A DNA stretch of 64,000 nt from Cellulomonas sp. P24. Lineage in GTDB: Bacteria; Actinomycetota; Actinomycetes; Actinomycetales; Cellulomonadaceae. The stretch spans positions 3,968,001-4,032,000 of the forward strand of contig NZ_JAJDFX010000002.1 of assembly GCF_024704385.1 (NCBI RefSeq), in the 5' to 3' direction. Shown in pieces: positions 25,447 to 33,463 of the stretch. The notes beneath the pieces were generated by a model. That model did no database searches, was not told the DNA's origin, and was given only the letters and a program-made list of their open reading frames with translations. The translations under genes and the position numbers were made by a program. Within the stretch, counting starts at the first letter, position 1, and each line of letters opens with the position of its first letter.

Positions 25447-26697
25447 TCAAGCGCGCCTGCGGCGCCAGTGCTCGGGGATGGTCGCTTCCAGGACGTCGTC
25501 GATGGTCAGGACCCCGATGAGGTGGTCGTCGTGGTCCAGGACTGGCAGGACGAGGAGGTTGTAGTCGGCCATGGCTGCGGTGATCTCGGGGAGGTCGGCG
25601 TCGGGGTGCACGTGAACCGGGTGGGGGTCGGCGAGGTCGCCGATCAGCGCGCGCGGGTCGTTCTGCAGCAGGGTGATCACGCTGACGGCGCCCACGGTGC
25701 GCCGGTCGTCGTCGTGGCAGAACGTGATGACGATGGCTTCCTGCTGCAGGTGGGTCGCGGCTGCGATGGCGCGCAGCGCGTCGGCGACCGTGGTGGTCGT
25801 TGCCACGGACAGATACTCGACGCTCATGAGACCACCGGCGGTGGCTTCTTGGTAGCCGAGCAGGATGGTGATCTTCTGGCGTTGGGTCTCCGGCAGGAGC
25901 CCCAGCACGTCCTGGCGGCGGTCCTGGGGCAGGTCGAGGAGGGCGTCCGCGGCGTCATCGGAGCGCATGCGTGCGAGCACGTCGGCGACCTGGGCGTCCG
26001 GGAGGGCTTCGAGCAGGTCGCTGGCCTGGTCTTCGTCGAGTTCTTCGAACACGTCGGCTTCGAGATCGGGGTGGGCGTGGACGCGGCTGAGCAGCTCGTT
26101 CTGCTCGTTGTCGGAGGCCTCTTCGATGAGGTCGGCGATCTGGGCCGCCTTGAGGTGGCGCAGCCCGCCGAGCCGGGTGCGCGAGGGAAGTGAACCGTCG
26201 TGGCCGATCAGGGCCTCGAAGCCGCGCCAGTCGCGCCAGGTGTGCCCGGTGCGGCGCCGCAGCAGTCCGCGTGGGTGGATGTCCACCGCGGTGGCGACCC
26301 AGGTCTGGCCGGTGTGGGTGAGCTGGACGTCGTGCGCGGTGACCAGGCGCGGTTGTTCGACGTCGATCAGCCGGTGACCCAGGACGTCGCGGCGAAGCAG
26401 GACCTCCCCGGTTCGCCGTTCGAACGGTCGCAGGTCCAGGCGCGCGGAGGCCAGCTCGAGGCGTTGGTTGTCCCAGGCGAGGATCTCGGTGGCGGGGATG
26501 AACAGCTCGCGCCCGCCGATCTCGGCGACCAGCCCGGTGACGATCGGGTAGGAGTCGTCACGCAGGCGCACGATGATGTCGCTCAGGCGTCCGAGGCCGT
26601 GACCTGCGCCGTCCACCGCGGTGCGGCGCAGCAGCGCTGACAGCAGCAGGGTGCCGGTCAGGTGGGGGGCCGGGTAAGGATCGGTCACATCGGTCAT
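25447..26697 (-). CDS. PRC-barrel / MgtE-N / CBS protein, Nramp partner, copy 2
   Basis: This 416-residue paralogue of the protein at 14853-16109 has the same domain order: PRC-barrel-like part, MgtE-N (DLEADVFEELDEDQASDLLE; RMRSDDAADALLDLP) and CBS pair (GGLMSVEYLSVATTTTVADA; LPVLDHDDHLIGVLTIDDV). There is no membrane domain. The ATG at 26697 is preferred to that at 26706, because AAGGA lies about 8 bases upstream and the N-terminus MTDVTDPYPAP then aligns with copy 1 (MTRVTEPQPAP). It follows the Nramp gene by about 40 bp in one operon. Confidence 0.85.
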   Translation of the reverse strand: MTDVTDPYPAPHLTGTLLLSALLRRTAVDGAGHGLGRLSDIIVRLRDDSYPIVTGLVAEIGGRELFIPATEILAWDNQRLELASARLDLRPFERRTGEVLLRRDVLGHRLIDVEQPRLVTAHDVQLTHTGQTWVATAVDIHPRGLLRRRTGHTWRDWRGFEALIGHDGSLPSRTRLGGLRHLKAAQIADLIEEASDNEQNELLSRVHAHPDLEADVFEELDEDQASDLLEALPDAQVADVLARMRSDDAADALLDLPQDRRQDVLGLLPETQRQKITILLGYQEATAGGLMSVEYLSVATTTTVADALRAIAAATHLQQEAIVITFCHDDDRRTVGAVSVITLLQNDPRALIGDLADPHPVHVHPDADLPEITAAMADYNLLVLPVLDHDDHLIGVLTIDDVLEATIPEHWRRRRA

Positions 26698-26737
26698 GGG
26701 GCTCATCCTTGTCGATGTCGGGCGGTCGCGGGAGCGG

Positions 26738-28381
26738 TCAGTGGCCGAGGGCGAGCTGGACGACCTTGACCACGACCAGGGCCGAGGCCACCAGCAGGTA
26801 CCCGCGCAGGACCGTCAGGCCGGTGCGGTTGCCGGCGCTGAGGGTGGGCCGGGTCAGCATCGCGAGCGGGGGCATCCGCCAGGTGGCTCGGTCCCGGGCG
26901 GGTTCGGGCGCCTCGGTGGAGGCGGCGGGTGTGGCGTCCTTGGGGTGGCGTCCGCTCCAGGCCAGGTAGGCGCCGGCCGCGAGGCTCAGGGCGGTGCCCA
27001 CTGCCAGGATGACCAGGATCTGGCCGGAAGTGATCTGTGGGAACAGCACGCTGGCGGTCAGGATCGTCGAGAGCATCACCAGGACTGCGATGACGGCGCC
27101 GGCGAAAACGTTCATGGCGCGCCCGTTGACCCACGGGCCCAGGACGCCGCGGTCGTTGCACAGCAGCAGCAAGAAGACGGTTGCTGAGGGCAGCAGGACT
27201 CCGGCGAGGGTCTGCACCCCCTCGGTCAGCAGGCCCAGCGGGCTGCCGGGGATGATGACGATCACCGCGGAGACCAGCAGGAGCCCGGCGAAGATCGCGT
27301 AGAAGGCCTTGGCCTCGGACGGTCGACGGTGCAGGGAGTGGTGCAGGCCGAGCACGTCGCCCATCGCGTAGGAGGTCGACAGCCCCACGGCTGCGGCGCC
27401 GATGATCGAGGCGTCGATCAGCGCGATCGCGAACAGGATCCCGGCCCAGTGCCCGGCCGTCGCGGCCAGGCCCTCGGCGATGCCCAGGGCGTCGGTGTAG
27501 TTCCCGTGCCCGGGGGTCCCGGCGAACGCGGCCGCGGAGAACGCCATCATCGCGACCGCGCCCACCACGACGAACACGATGCCGAGCCACAGGTCGACCC
27601 GCTCGTAGGGGATGAACCGCGGCGTGATCCGCTTGTCGATGATGTACGACTGCTGGAAGAACAGCTGCCAGGGCGCGACCGTCGTGCCGACGATCGCGAT
27701 GATCAACAGCATCACCGTGGACATCTGCGAGCCGGCTGGCATGCCCGGGACCAGGAAGTCACGGGCGACCTGACCCATCGGCGGGTGGACGAGAAGGAAG
27801 ATGGGGATCAGCGTCAAGGAGCCGGCGACCAGGAGCAGGCTGACGCGCTCGAACCGGCGGAACGACCCGGTGGACACCGAGGCGATGATCACCAGGGCCG
27901 CGGCGATGACCCCGGGGACCTTGGGCAGGCCCAGGTAGGTCAGTCCGAGGCTGATGCCGATGAACTCGGTGACGATGGTCAAGGCGTTGAGGATGAACAG
28001 GTCGATGACGCTGAACGCTCCCCAGAACCGCCCGTAGCGCTCCAGGATCAGCCGGGCGTGCCCGACGCCGGTGACGGCACCCAGGCGCAGCACCATCTCC
28101 TGGTTGACGTAGATGACGGGGATCAGCAGCAGCAACGTCCACAGCAGTCTCGTGCCGTAGTTCTGGCCCGCCTGGGTGTACGTCCCGAAGGCACCGGCGT
28201 CGTTGTCGCCGACCATCACGATCAGACCGGGGCCGATGATCGCGAGCAGGGTCTTCAGCCGCAGCGAGACGCGGTTGCGCGGGGCGACGTCACCTTGACG
28301 GATCGTGCCCAGCGCACCCCGGATGTCCCCGAGGTGCGCGCTGTCCAGGACGGCGTCGCGGTCCGTGGTGTCGTTCGTCAT
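26738..28381 (-). CDS. Nramp-family divalent metal transporter, copy 2 (intact, possibly Mg2+-type)
   Basis: This 547-residue integral membrane protein has a ~45-residue cytosolic N-terminus and about 11-12 helices. Helix 1 reads GPGLIVMVGDNDAGAF, where classical Nramp has DPGN: Asp61 is kept but the Asn position is Ala64. Helix 6 reads VGTTVAPWQLFF, where classical Nramp has MPH: Met is Ala236 and His is Trp238. Loss of the methionine ligand is a hallmark reported for Nramp-related magnesium transporters, so Mg2+ rather than Mn2+ uptake is plausible (inference). The ATG at 28381 has GGAG upstream. The partner MgtE-N/CBS gene follows. Confidence 0.85.
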   Translation of the reverse strand: MTNDTTDRDAVLDSAHLGDIRGALGTIRQGDVAPRNRVSLRLKTLLAIIGPGLIVMVGDNDAGAFGTYTQAGQNYGTRLLWTLLLLIPVIYVNQEMVLRLGAVTGVGHARLILERYGRFWGAFSVIDLFILNALTIVTEFIGISLGLTYLGLPKVPGVIAAALVIIASVSTGSFRRFERVSLLLVAGSLTLIPIFLLVHPPMGQVARDFLVPGMPAGSQMSTVMLLIIAIVGTTVAPWQLFFQQSYIIDKRITPRFIPYERVDLWLGIVFVVVGAVAMMAFSAAAFAGTPGHGNYTDALGIAEGLAATAGHWAGILFAIALIDASIIGAAAVGLSTSYAMGDVLGLHHSLHRRPSEAKAFYAIFAGLLLVSAVIVIIPGSPLGLLTEGVQTLAGVLLPSATVFLLLLCNDRGVLGPWVNGRAMNVFAGAVIAVLVMLSTILTASVLFPQITSGQILVILAVGTALSLAAGAYLAWSGRHPKDATPAASTEAPEPARDRATWRMPPLAMLTRPTLSAGNRTGLTVLRGYLLVASALVVVKVVQLALGH

Positions 28382-28525
28382 GAAGGGCTCCAAGCACGCG
28401 CGTGCGCGCCCGCCAGGGCGCCGCGAAGATCGGGCAGGCAAGCGTGACCGTGTCACGCGGCAACGTCCTGGGCCGTCAGGACGCGGGGGAGAAGTCCGTA
28501 CCCGGTAGCGGGATGTCGCTACGCG

Positions 28526-28600
28526 CTAAGGCAATCGGGACAGGCGGCCGTGTTCGAGCGGCAGGGACGTGCGGGGCAGGCGACTATGTCCGGGATTCAT
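28526..28600 (-). CDS. Candidate leader peptide (24 aa) of Nramp copy 2
   Basis: ATG at 28600 is preceded by GAGGGGGTGTGGGAC. The 24 codons start MNPGHS, contain five prolines and several arginines and leucines, and end in TAG at 28526-28528. Length and first 18 nucleotides are the same as in the leader ORF at 12942, while the remaining codons differ strongly. Downstream in the leader are two perfect hairpins (CGTCCTG/CAGGACG and GCGTGAC/GTCACGC) before the Nramp ribosome-binding site. Confidence 0.65.
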   Translation of the reverse strand: MNPGHSRLPRTSLPLEHGRLSRLP

Positions 28601-28675
28601 GTCCCACACCCCCTCAGGGCCTGGCGCGAACACGGCGCGCAGTCGTCGCGATCAGCACGCGTGATCGACAGCGCC

Positions 28676-28724
28676 AGTACAGCGCCCCGACCCCTGGACT
28701 GTCAAACCATTGCGCAACTATGCT
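28676..28724. promoter_or_regulatory. Divergent Nramp/arsR promoter with TTGCGCAA operator, copy 2
   Basis: Plus strand: TGGACT, 18 bp, TATGCT (28719-28724) for arsR copy 2. Minus strand: TTGACA (28705-28700), 18 bp, TGTACT (28681-28676) for Nramp. ATTGCGCAAC (28709-28718) lies between, matching the palindrome of copy 1. The arsR start at 28732 is only 7 bp after the -10 box, so that mRNA is probably leaderless. Confidence 0.7.
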
Positions 28725-28731
28725 CATGGCG

Positions 28732-29112
28732 ATGTCACCGAACAGGGGACCGATAAGCGAGGCGGCCGGACGGAGTCTGCCGGACCGTGACGTCCTCGAT
28801 GACGCTGCCGAGGTCTTCCAACTGCTCAGCGCTCCCGGGCGGCTCCAGCTGCTGTGGGTCTTGTCCAACGATGAGGTGGACGTGACCACGCTCGTGAGCG
28901 CCGTGGGCGGGACCAAGGCCGGCGTCAGCCAGCACCCCGCGAAGTTGCGTCTTGCCGGATGGCTCGACGCACGCCGGGACGGACGACGCGTCCGATACCG
29001 GGTCGCGGACCCGCACATCGTCACGTTGGTCCACCAGGCCGTCGAACACGTCCTGGACCTCCGAGCCGGCCCGGCGCTGGCGAGCGCCCCACAGTCGCCC
29101 GATCGAGACTGA
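28732..29112 (+). CDS. ArsR/SmtB-family metal sensor, copy 2
   Basis: The protein is 126 residues and winged-helix. The alpha-5 site spacing D-x-H-x10-H-x2-D is kept (ADPHIVTLVHQAVEHVLD). In the recognition region it reads GGTKAGVSQHPAKLRLAGW, where copy 1 has SQHLAKL. A proline in this helix may weaken DNA binding. The ATG at 28732 is chosen for its 7-bp distance from the -10 box; in-frame ATGs at 28720 and 28726 overlap the promoter. It is divergent from the Nramp gene. Confidence 0.8.
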   Translation: MSPNRGPISEAAGRSLPDRDVLDDAAEVFQLLSAPGRLQLLWVLSNDEVDVTTLVSAVGGTKAGVSQHPAKLRLAGWLDARRDGRRVRYRVADPHIVTLVHQAVEHVLDLRAGPALASAPQSPDRD

Positions 29113-29238
29113 GACCCTACGCGCCAGGACCGCCCTCGGAGGGAGGCGCGAGATCCTCGGTTCGAAACGGTGGGACCGTACGCCGCTGATGGGCAGCAGG
29201 ACACGTGTGCAAGGCCGATCGAGACAGGAAGAACCGAC

Positions 29239-30030
29239 ATGGCGCGCCGCAAGTCTCTCGACGTGAAGAAGTTGGCCGTCAAGGGCGACGTGGAAGGTCT
29301 CATCAGGGCGCTGAGCGGTGCGCAGGACTGGCATGCGCGTTTCGACGCGGCCGGCGCGTTGGGCGCGGCCGGTGACGCACGAGCTGTCGATGCGCTGATT
29401 CGTGCGATCGGCGACGAGGACCCGTTCGTACGCGTGGCCTCGGTCGGAGCTCTCGCGGAGATCGGCGACGCGCGGGCGGTCACGGCGTTGATCGGTGCGC
29501 TCAGGGGCGAGGATGCCCGGGTGCGTGAGCGCGCGGCCCGCGCCCTGCCACTATTCGACATCTCACCGATCGGCATTCTGGTCGCTGCGCTGGACGACGA
29601 GGACGGTCTGGTGCGCGAGCGCGCGGCGCGCACGCTCGAGGTCCTTGCCGACGAGCGAGCCGTCGAACCGTTGATCGCGGTGCTCGGCGACCCGGAGGAG
29701 CCAGTGCGCGACGGCGCGATCAGCGCCCTTCGAGCGATCGGTGCCCCGGCTATGGGGCCGCTGGTCAAGGCCATGGGCGACCAGAACCCTCGCGTTCGCA
29801 GGTTCGTCGTGGGCGCCCTTCCGGTGGTTGGAGGCCGCGAGGCTGTTCTGCCGCTGATCGACGCGCTCGCCGATCACGACGCCTCGGTCCGCCGGGCCGC
29901 TGCGAGAGGCCTGCACACCGTCGGGGACGTCCGTGCCGTCGAGGCGCTCACCCGTGCCGCCGGCGACGCGGACGCGACCGTGCGCCGGGTGGCGGCAAAG
30001 ACCCTCCGAACGTTGACCGGCGCCGCCTAG
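29239..30030 (+). CDS. HEAT-repeat protein
   Basis: The 263-residue protein is built of about eight 30-31-residue HEAT/PBS-lyase-type repeats. Examples are DARAVDALIRAIGDEDPFVR, ERAVEPLIAVLGDPEEPVRD and GREAVLPLIDALADHDASVR. There is no signal peptide and no catalytic motif; such alpha-solenoids bind partner proteins. The ATG at 29239 has AGGAAG upstream. It sits between arsR copy 2 and the mgtA leader on the same strand, so it may belong to the metal-response cluster, but its partner is unknown. Confidence 0.85.
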   Translation: MARRKSLDVKKLAVKGDVEGLIRALSGAQDWHARFDAAGALGAAGDARAVDALIRAIGDEDPFVRVASVGALAEIGDARAVTALIGALRGEDARVRERAARALPLFDISPIGILVAALDDEDGLVRERAARTLEVLADERAVEPLIAVLGDPEEPVRDGAISALRAIGAPAMGPLVKAMGDQNPRVRRFVVGALPVVGGREAVLPLIDALADHDASVRRAAARGLHTVGDVRAVEALTRAAGDADATVRRVAAKTLRTLTGAA

Positions 30031-30181
30031 GCCATCTCGGCCAACGGCCCGAACGTTGACGTGGGCAGCGGCCCGAACGAGCCGAGGACACGGCATCCCC
30101 GGCGCCCGGAATGCCGCAAGGGGCTAGCGTTCCAGGCAGCGTGCGTGAGTTGTCGCGCCGTCCAGGTGTGGGAGACCGACG

Positions 30182-30394
30182 ATGTCGATCGTGCGAAGGG
30201 AGCTCGGCAGGTCGCCGGATGGGTTCCGACGGACCTCCGACGGTGCGCCGGAACCGGCCCGGCTCCGGCCGGTGGGGCGCGTCGCGGTCGCGCCTGTTCT
30301 TGCGTCCGTCGATCGGCCCGGCCGTGCTTCGAGGTGGGTTGCGGCGCGTGCACGCGCCGTCCCGCTGGGCACGATCTCGGCGGCTCGGGAGTGA
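30182..30394 (+). CDS. Candidate upstream ORF (70 aa) overlapping the mgtA start
   Basis: ATG at 30182 has GGGAG about 9 bases upstream. The product is Arg/Pro-rich (SPDGFRRTSDGAPEPARLRP) with no membrane segment. Its TGA at 30392-30394 overlaps the proposed GTG start of mgtA (GTGA), giving direct translational coupling. MgtA mRNAs of enterobacteria carry the Pro/Asp-rich leader peptide MgtL that senses Mg2+; a similar control here is only inferred. It could also be a chance open frame in GC-rich leader DNA. Confidence 0.4.
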   Translation: MSIVRRELGRSPDGFRRTSDGAPEPARLRPVGRVAVAPVLASVDRPGRASRWVAARARAVPLGTISAARE

Positions 30395-33033
30395 GGGCTG
30401 TCTCAGTGTCGCCAACGCCAGCTGGACCAGCGGCCGGGATCCTCGCGGCCGCGGCGGTGCCAGCCGCCGACGTGGCGCGGGGACTTGGCGTCGTGGAGGC
30501 CGATGGTCTCAGCGGTGCGGAGGTCACGAGGCGCCGGGTGCTGTTCGGCCCGAACGCGGTCTCCTCGCATCGCGCCCGGCTGTGGCCCGTGCTCTGGCAT
30601 CAGCTGCGCTCGCCGCTGCTCGGCCTGCTGCTGGTCGCGGCGGGTGCGTCGTTCGTCGTCGGCGAGCGGACCTCGGCCGTCATCATCGCGGTGATCGTCG
30701 GGCTGTCCGTCGGGCTCGGTTTCGGGAACGAGTACCGCGCCGAGAAGGCCGCCGAGGCGCTGCACTCCCAGATCAGCCACACGGCCGCGGTCATCCGCGA
30801 CGGGCGTCCGGGGATGGTGGACGTGACCACGCTGGTCCCGGGCGACGTGGTCGAGCTCCGCCTGGGTGCGATCGTCCCGGCCGACATCCGGCTGAGCGAG
30901 GTGCAAGGGTTGGAGTGCAACGAGTCGGTGCTGACGGGTGAATCGCTCCCCGTCACCAAGAGCACAGACCCGGTGCCGCCCGGCACCCCGCTCGCCGAGC
31001 TGTCCGGGTGCGCGTTGATGGGCACCGTCGTGCAGGCCGGTAGCGCCCTGGGAGTCGTGGTCGCCACCGGAGCCCGCACGGAGTTCGGCGCGATCGCGGC
31101 CGGGCTGCGCACCCACCAGCTCGACACCGAGTTCCAGGTCGGGCTCGGCCGGTTCTCGCTGTTCTTGGTGTACGTGGCGGGCGCGCTGACCGCGTCGATC
31201 TTCGTGATCAACGTGGCGCTGCACCGGCCGATCCTCGACGCTCTGCTGTTCTCCTTGGCGATCGCGGTCGGGATCACCCCGCAGCTGCTCCCGGCTGTCG
31301 TCTCGGCAAGTCTCGCCGCGGGGTCGCGTCGGATGCTCCGGCGCAAGGTGCTCGTCAAACGCCTCGTCTGCATCGAGGACCTCGGTGATGTCGACGTGCT
31401 GTTCACCGACAAGACCGGCACCCTCACGCAAGGACGGCTCGCCTTCGACAGGGCGGTACCCGTGGGCGACACCACACCCGACGTCGTGCTGCGGTGGGGT
31501 CTGCTGTGCACCGAAGGGGGCGCGCAGGACGAGCACGCGGTCGGCGGGAACCCGCTCGACCAGGCGCTGTGGGAGTCGCGTGCCGCGGCCGGCGGGCGAG
31601 ACATCCTGGCCGGTTACACGCGGCTGGAGGTGCTGCCGTTCGACCACGAGCGACGCATGGTCTCCGTGCTCGTCCGCGACCCGGCGGGCGAGCTGACCCT
31701 GATCACCAAGGGGGCGCCGGAGACGGTCGTCGATCGCTGTGCCGACGTGCCCGCCGCAGCCCAGACCCTGCTGGAGGCGGAGTTCGCGGCCGGCAACCGG
31801 GTCGTCGCCGTGGCGACCCGACCGGCCACCAGCGCGCAGGCGCCGACGCCCGACGACGAGCACGACCTGCACCTGGTGGGCCTGCTCGTTTTCCTGGACC
31901 CGCCGAAGGAGGACGCAGCCGAGGCGCTGCGCCGGCTCGCGGCCTTGGGCATCGCGGTCAAGATCGTCACCGGCGACAACGCCACCGTCACGGGCAAGGT
32001 CTGCCGCGACCTGGGGCTGGACGAGGGCGGCGTGCTGACCGGCGCGGACCTCGACGCGCTCGACGACACGCAGCTCGCTGAGGCGATCGCGCGCACCACG
32101 GTGTTCGCCCGGGTGACCCCCGAGCACAAGGCCCGGATCGTGCGCGCCCAACGACGAAGCGGCGGCGGGGTCGCGTTCCTCGGCGACGGGGTCAACGACG
32201 CCCTCGCACTGCACGCCGCCGACGTGGGGATCTCGGTCGATCAGGGCGCCGACGTCGCCAAGGATGCCGCCGACGTGATCCTGCTCGAGAAGAACCTGCA
32301 CGTGCTCGCCGACGGTGTCGCCGAAGGACGCCGCATCTTCGCCAACACCATCAAGTACGTCCTGATGGGCACCTCGAGCAACTTCGGCAACATGTTCTCC
32401 GCGGCGGGCGCGTCGCTATTCTTGCCCTTCCTGCCGATGCTGCCGTCCCAGATCCTGCTGAACAACCTGCTGTACGACACGAGCCAGCTGGCCATCCCCA
32501 CCGACAACGTCGACGAGGAGCAGGTGCGCCGCCCGGCACACTGGGACATCGCGTTCATCCGGCGCTTCATGCTCTACTTCGGACCGCTCAGCTCCGTGTT
32601 CGACTTCGGCACCTTCGCGATCATGCTGTGGGTCTTCCACTCCGGGGCCACGCAGTTCCGCTCCGGGTGGTTCGTGGAGTCCCTCGCCACCCAGACCCTG
32701 GTCATCTTCGCGATCCGCACCCGCCGCGTCCCGTTCTTCCGCAGCCACCCGAGCCTGCCGATCGTCCTCGCCGCGCTCGGAGTGGTCACCGTCGGCACCC
32801 TGCTGCCAGCGACTCCGCTCGCCCACACGCTGGGATTCGCGCCGCTACCTGCGGGCTTCTTCGCCGCGCTGGCGGGGATGGTCATCGCCTACCTCGCCCT
32901 GATCGACACGGGCAAGCGGATCTTCTACCGCGTCGCACCGGCCGTCGCACCCGCACCGCGGCAGTACAGCCACCACCGGCACGTGCGCCGCCGCGCGGCC
33001 TACTTCAGCACCGCCACCCACGCACCAGGCTGA
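30391..33033 (+). CDS. mgtA: Mg2+-transporting P-type ATPase (MgtA/MgtB family)
   Basis: This is a P3B-type ATPase of about 880 residues. Motifs are TGESLPVTK (about 188), the phosphorylation site DKTGTLTQG (about 340), TGDNATVTG, GDGVNDALALHAADVGISVD, and the helix-6-region signature QILLNNLLYDTSQLAIPTDNV, which is diagnostic of the magnesium pumps. It has about ten membrane helices. The start is uncertain between GTG 30391 and GTG 30406; 30391 is favoured for the GTGA overlap with the upstream ORF. It imports Mg2+ at the cytoplasmic membrane, and its neighbours support a Mg2+ homeostasis cluster. Confidence 0.9.
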   Translation: MRAVSVSPTPAGPAAGILAAAAVPAADVARGLGVVEADGLSGAEVTRRRVLFGPNAVSSHRARLWPVLWHQLRSPLLGLLLVAAGASFVVGERTSAVIIAVIVGLSVGLGFGNEYRAEKAAEALHSQISHTAAVIRDGRPGMVDVTTLVPGDVVELRLGAIVPADIRLSEVQGLECNESVLTGESLPVTKSTDPVPPGTPLAELSGCALMGTVVQAGSALGVVVATGARTEFGAIAAGLRTHQLDTEFQVGLGRFSLFLVYVAGALTASIFVINVALHRPILDALLFSLAIAVGITPQLLPAVVSASLAAGSRRMLRRKVLVKRLVCIEDLGDVDVLFTDKTGTLTQGRLAFDRAVPVGDTTPDVVLRWGLLCTEGGAQDEHAVGGNPLDQALWESRAAAGGRDILAGYTRLEVLPFDHERRMVSVLVRDPAGELTLITKGAPETVVDRCADVPAAAQTLLEAEFAAGNRVVAVATRPATSAQAPTPDDEHDLHLVGLLVFLDPPKEDAAEALRRLAALGIAVKIVTGDNATVTGKVCRDLGLDEGGVLTGADLDALDDTQLAEAIARTTVFARVTPEHKARIVRAQRRSGGGVAFLGDGVNDALALHAADVGISVDQGADVAKDAADVILLEKNLHVLADGVAEGRRIFANTIKYVLMGTSSNFGNMFSAAGASLFLPFLPMLPSQILLNNLLYDTSQLAIPTDNVDEEQVRRPAHWDIAFIRRFMLYFGPLSSVFDFGTFAIMLWVFHSGATQFRSGWFVESLATQTLVIFAIRTRRVPFFRSHPSLPIVLAALGVVTVGTLLPATPLAHTLGFAPLPAGFFAALAGMVIAYLALIDTGKRIFYRVAPAVAPAPRQYSHHRHVRRRAAYFSTATHAPG

Positions 33034-33463
33034 CCTGCACGCCGGCCGTTGACACAACGACACCGAGTCTCCGGTCACGCCGGGAGGTCTGAAGGAGGGC
33101 GTGGGCGTGGGAGTCGGTGCGCACCGGCTCGGCGGGGGAGCGCTGTCCGGCGTTCGGTCGATACGGGCATCGGGTGCGCTGGTCCTGGCGGTGACGTCTG
33201 GCCTGGCGGGGCGAAAGTCCACCGTACCGGGGCTGACTGTCAGGACATGTTGGGGCGACACGCGTCGAAGGTTCGGGCCGTCGTGGTCGATCCGGTGACA
33301 CTTGTGCCGTGAGGATTCGTGCGGGCAGCGTGATTGCCCTGGTGGGGGACACCGTTGAGGCTTTCGCCGGTGGGCTCACCGGCAGGTCGGGCCCGGCCCC
33401 GTGTCGAGCTGATCGAGGTATCGTCGGTGGCCGTGCCTGGGCGGATGTCACTGGCATGCCGAC
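33034..33463. other. Intergenic stretch, no gene recognised
   Basis: There are 430 bases between mgtA and ftsW. Several GTG-started frames of about 60-70 codons exist (for example 33101-33298), but none shows a family motif, a strong ribosome-binding site or support from neighbours. The promoter of the ftsW-like gene should lie near the right edge, but no clear boxes were seen. Confidence 0.4.

Noticed and set aside
33101-33298. Small GTG frame before ftsW
   Set aside because: No family motif, weak start signals, and composition compatible with chance open reading in GC-rich DNA.
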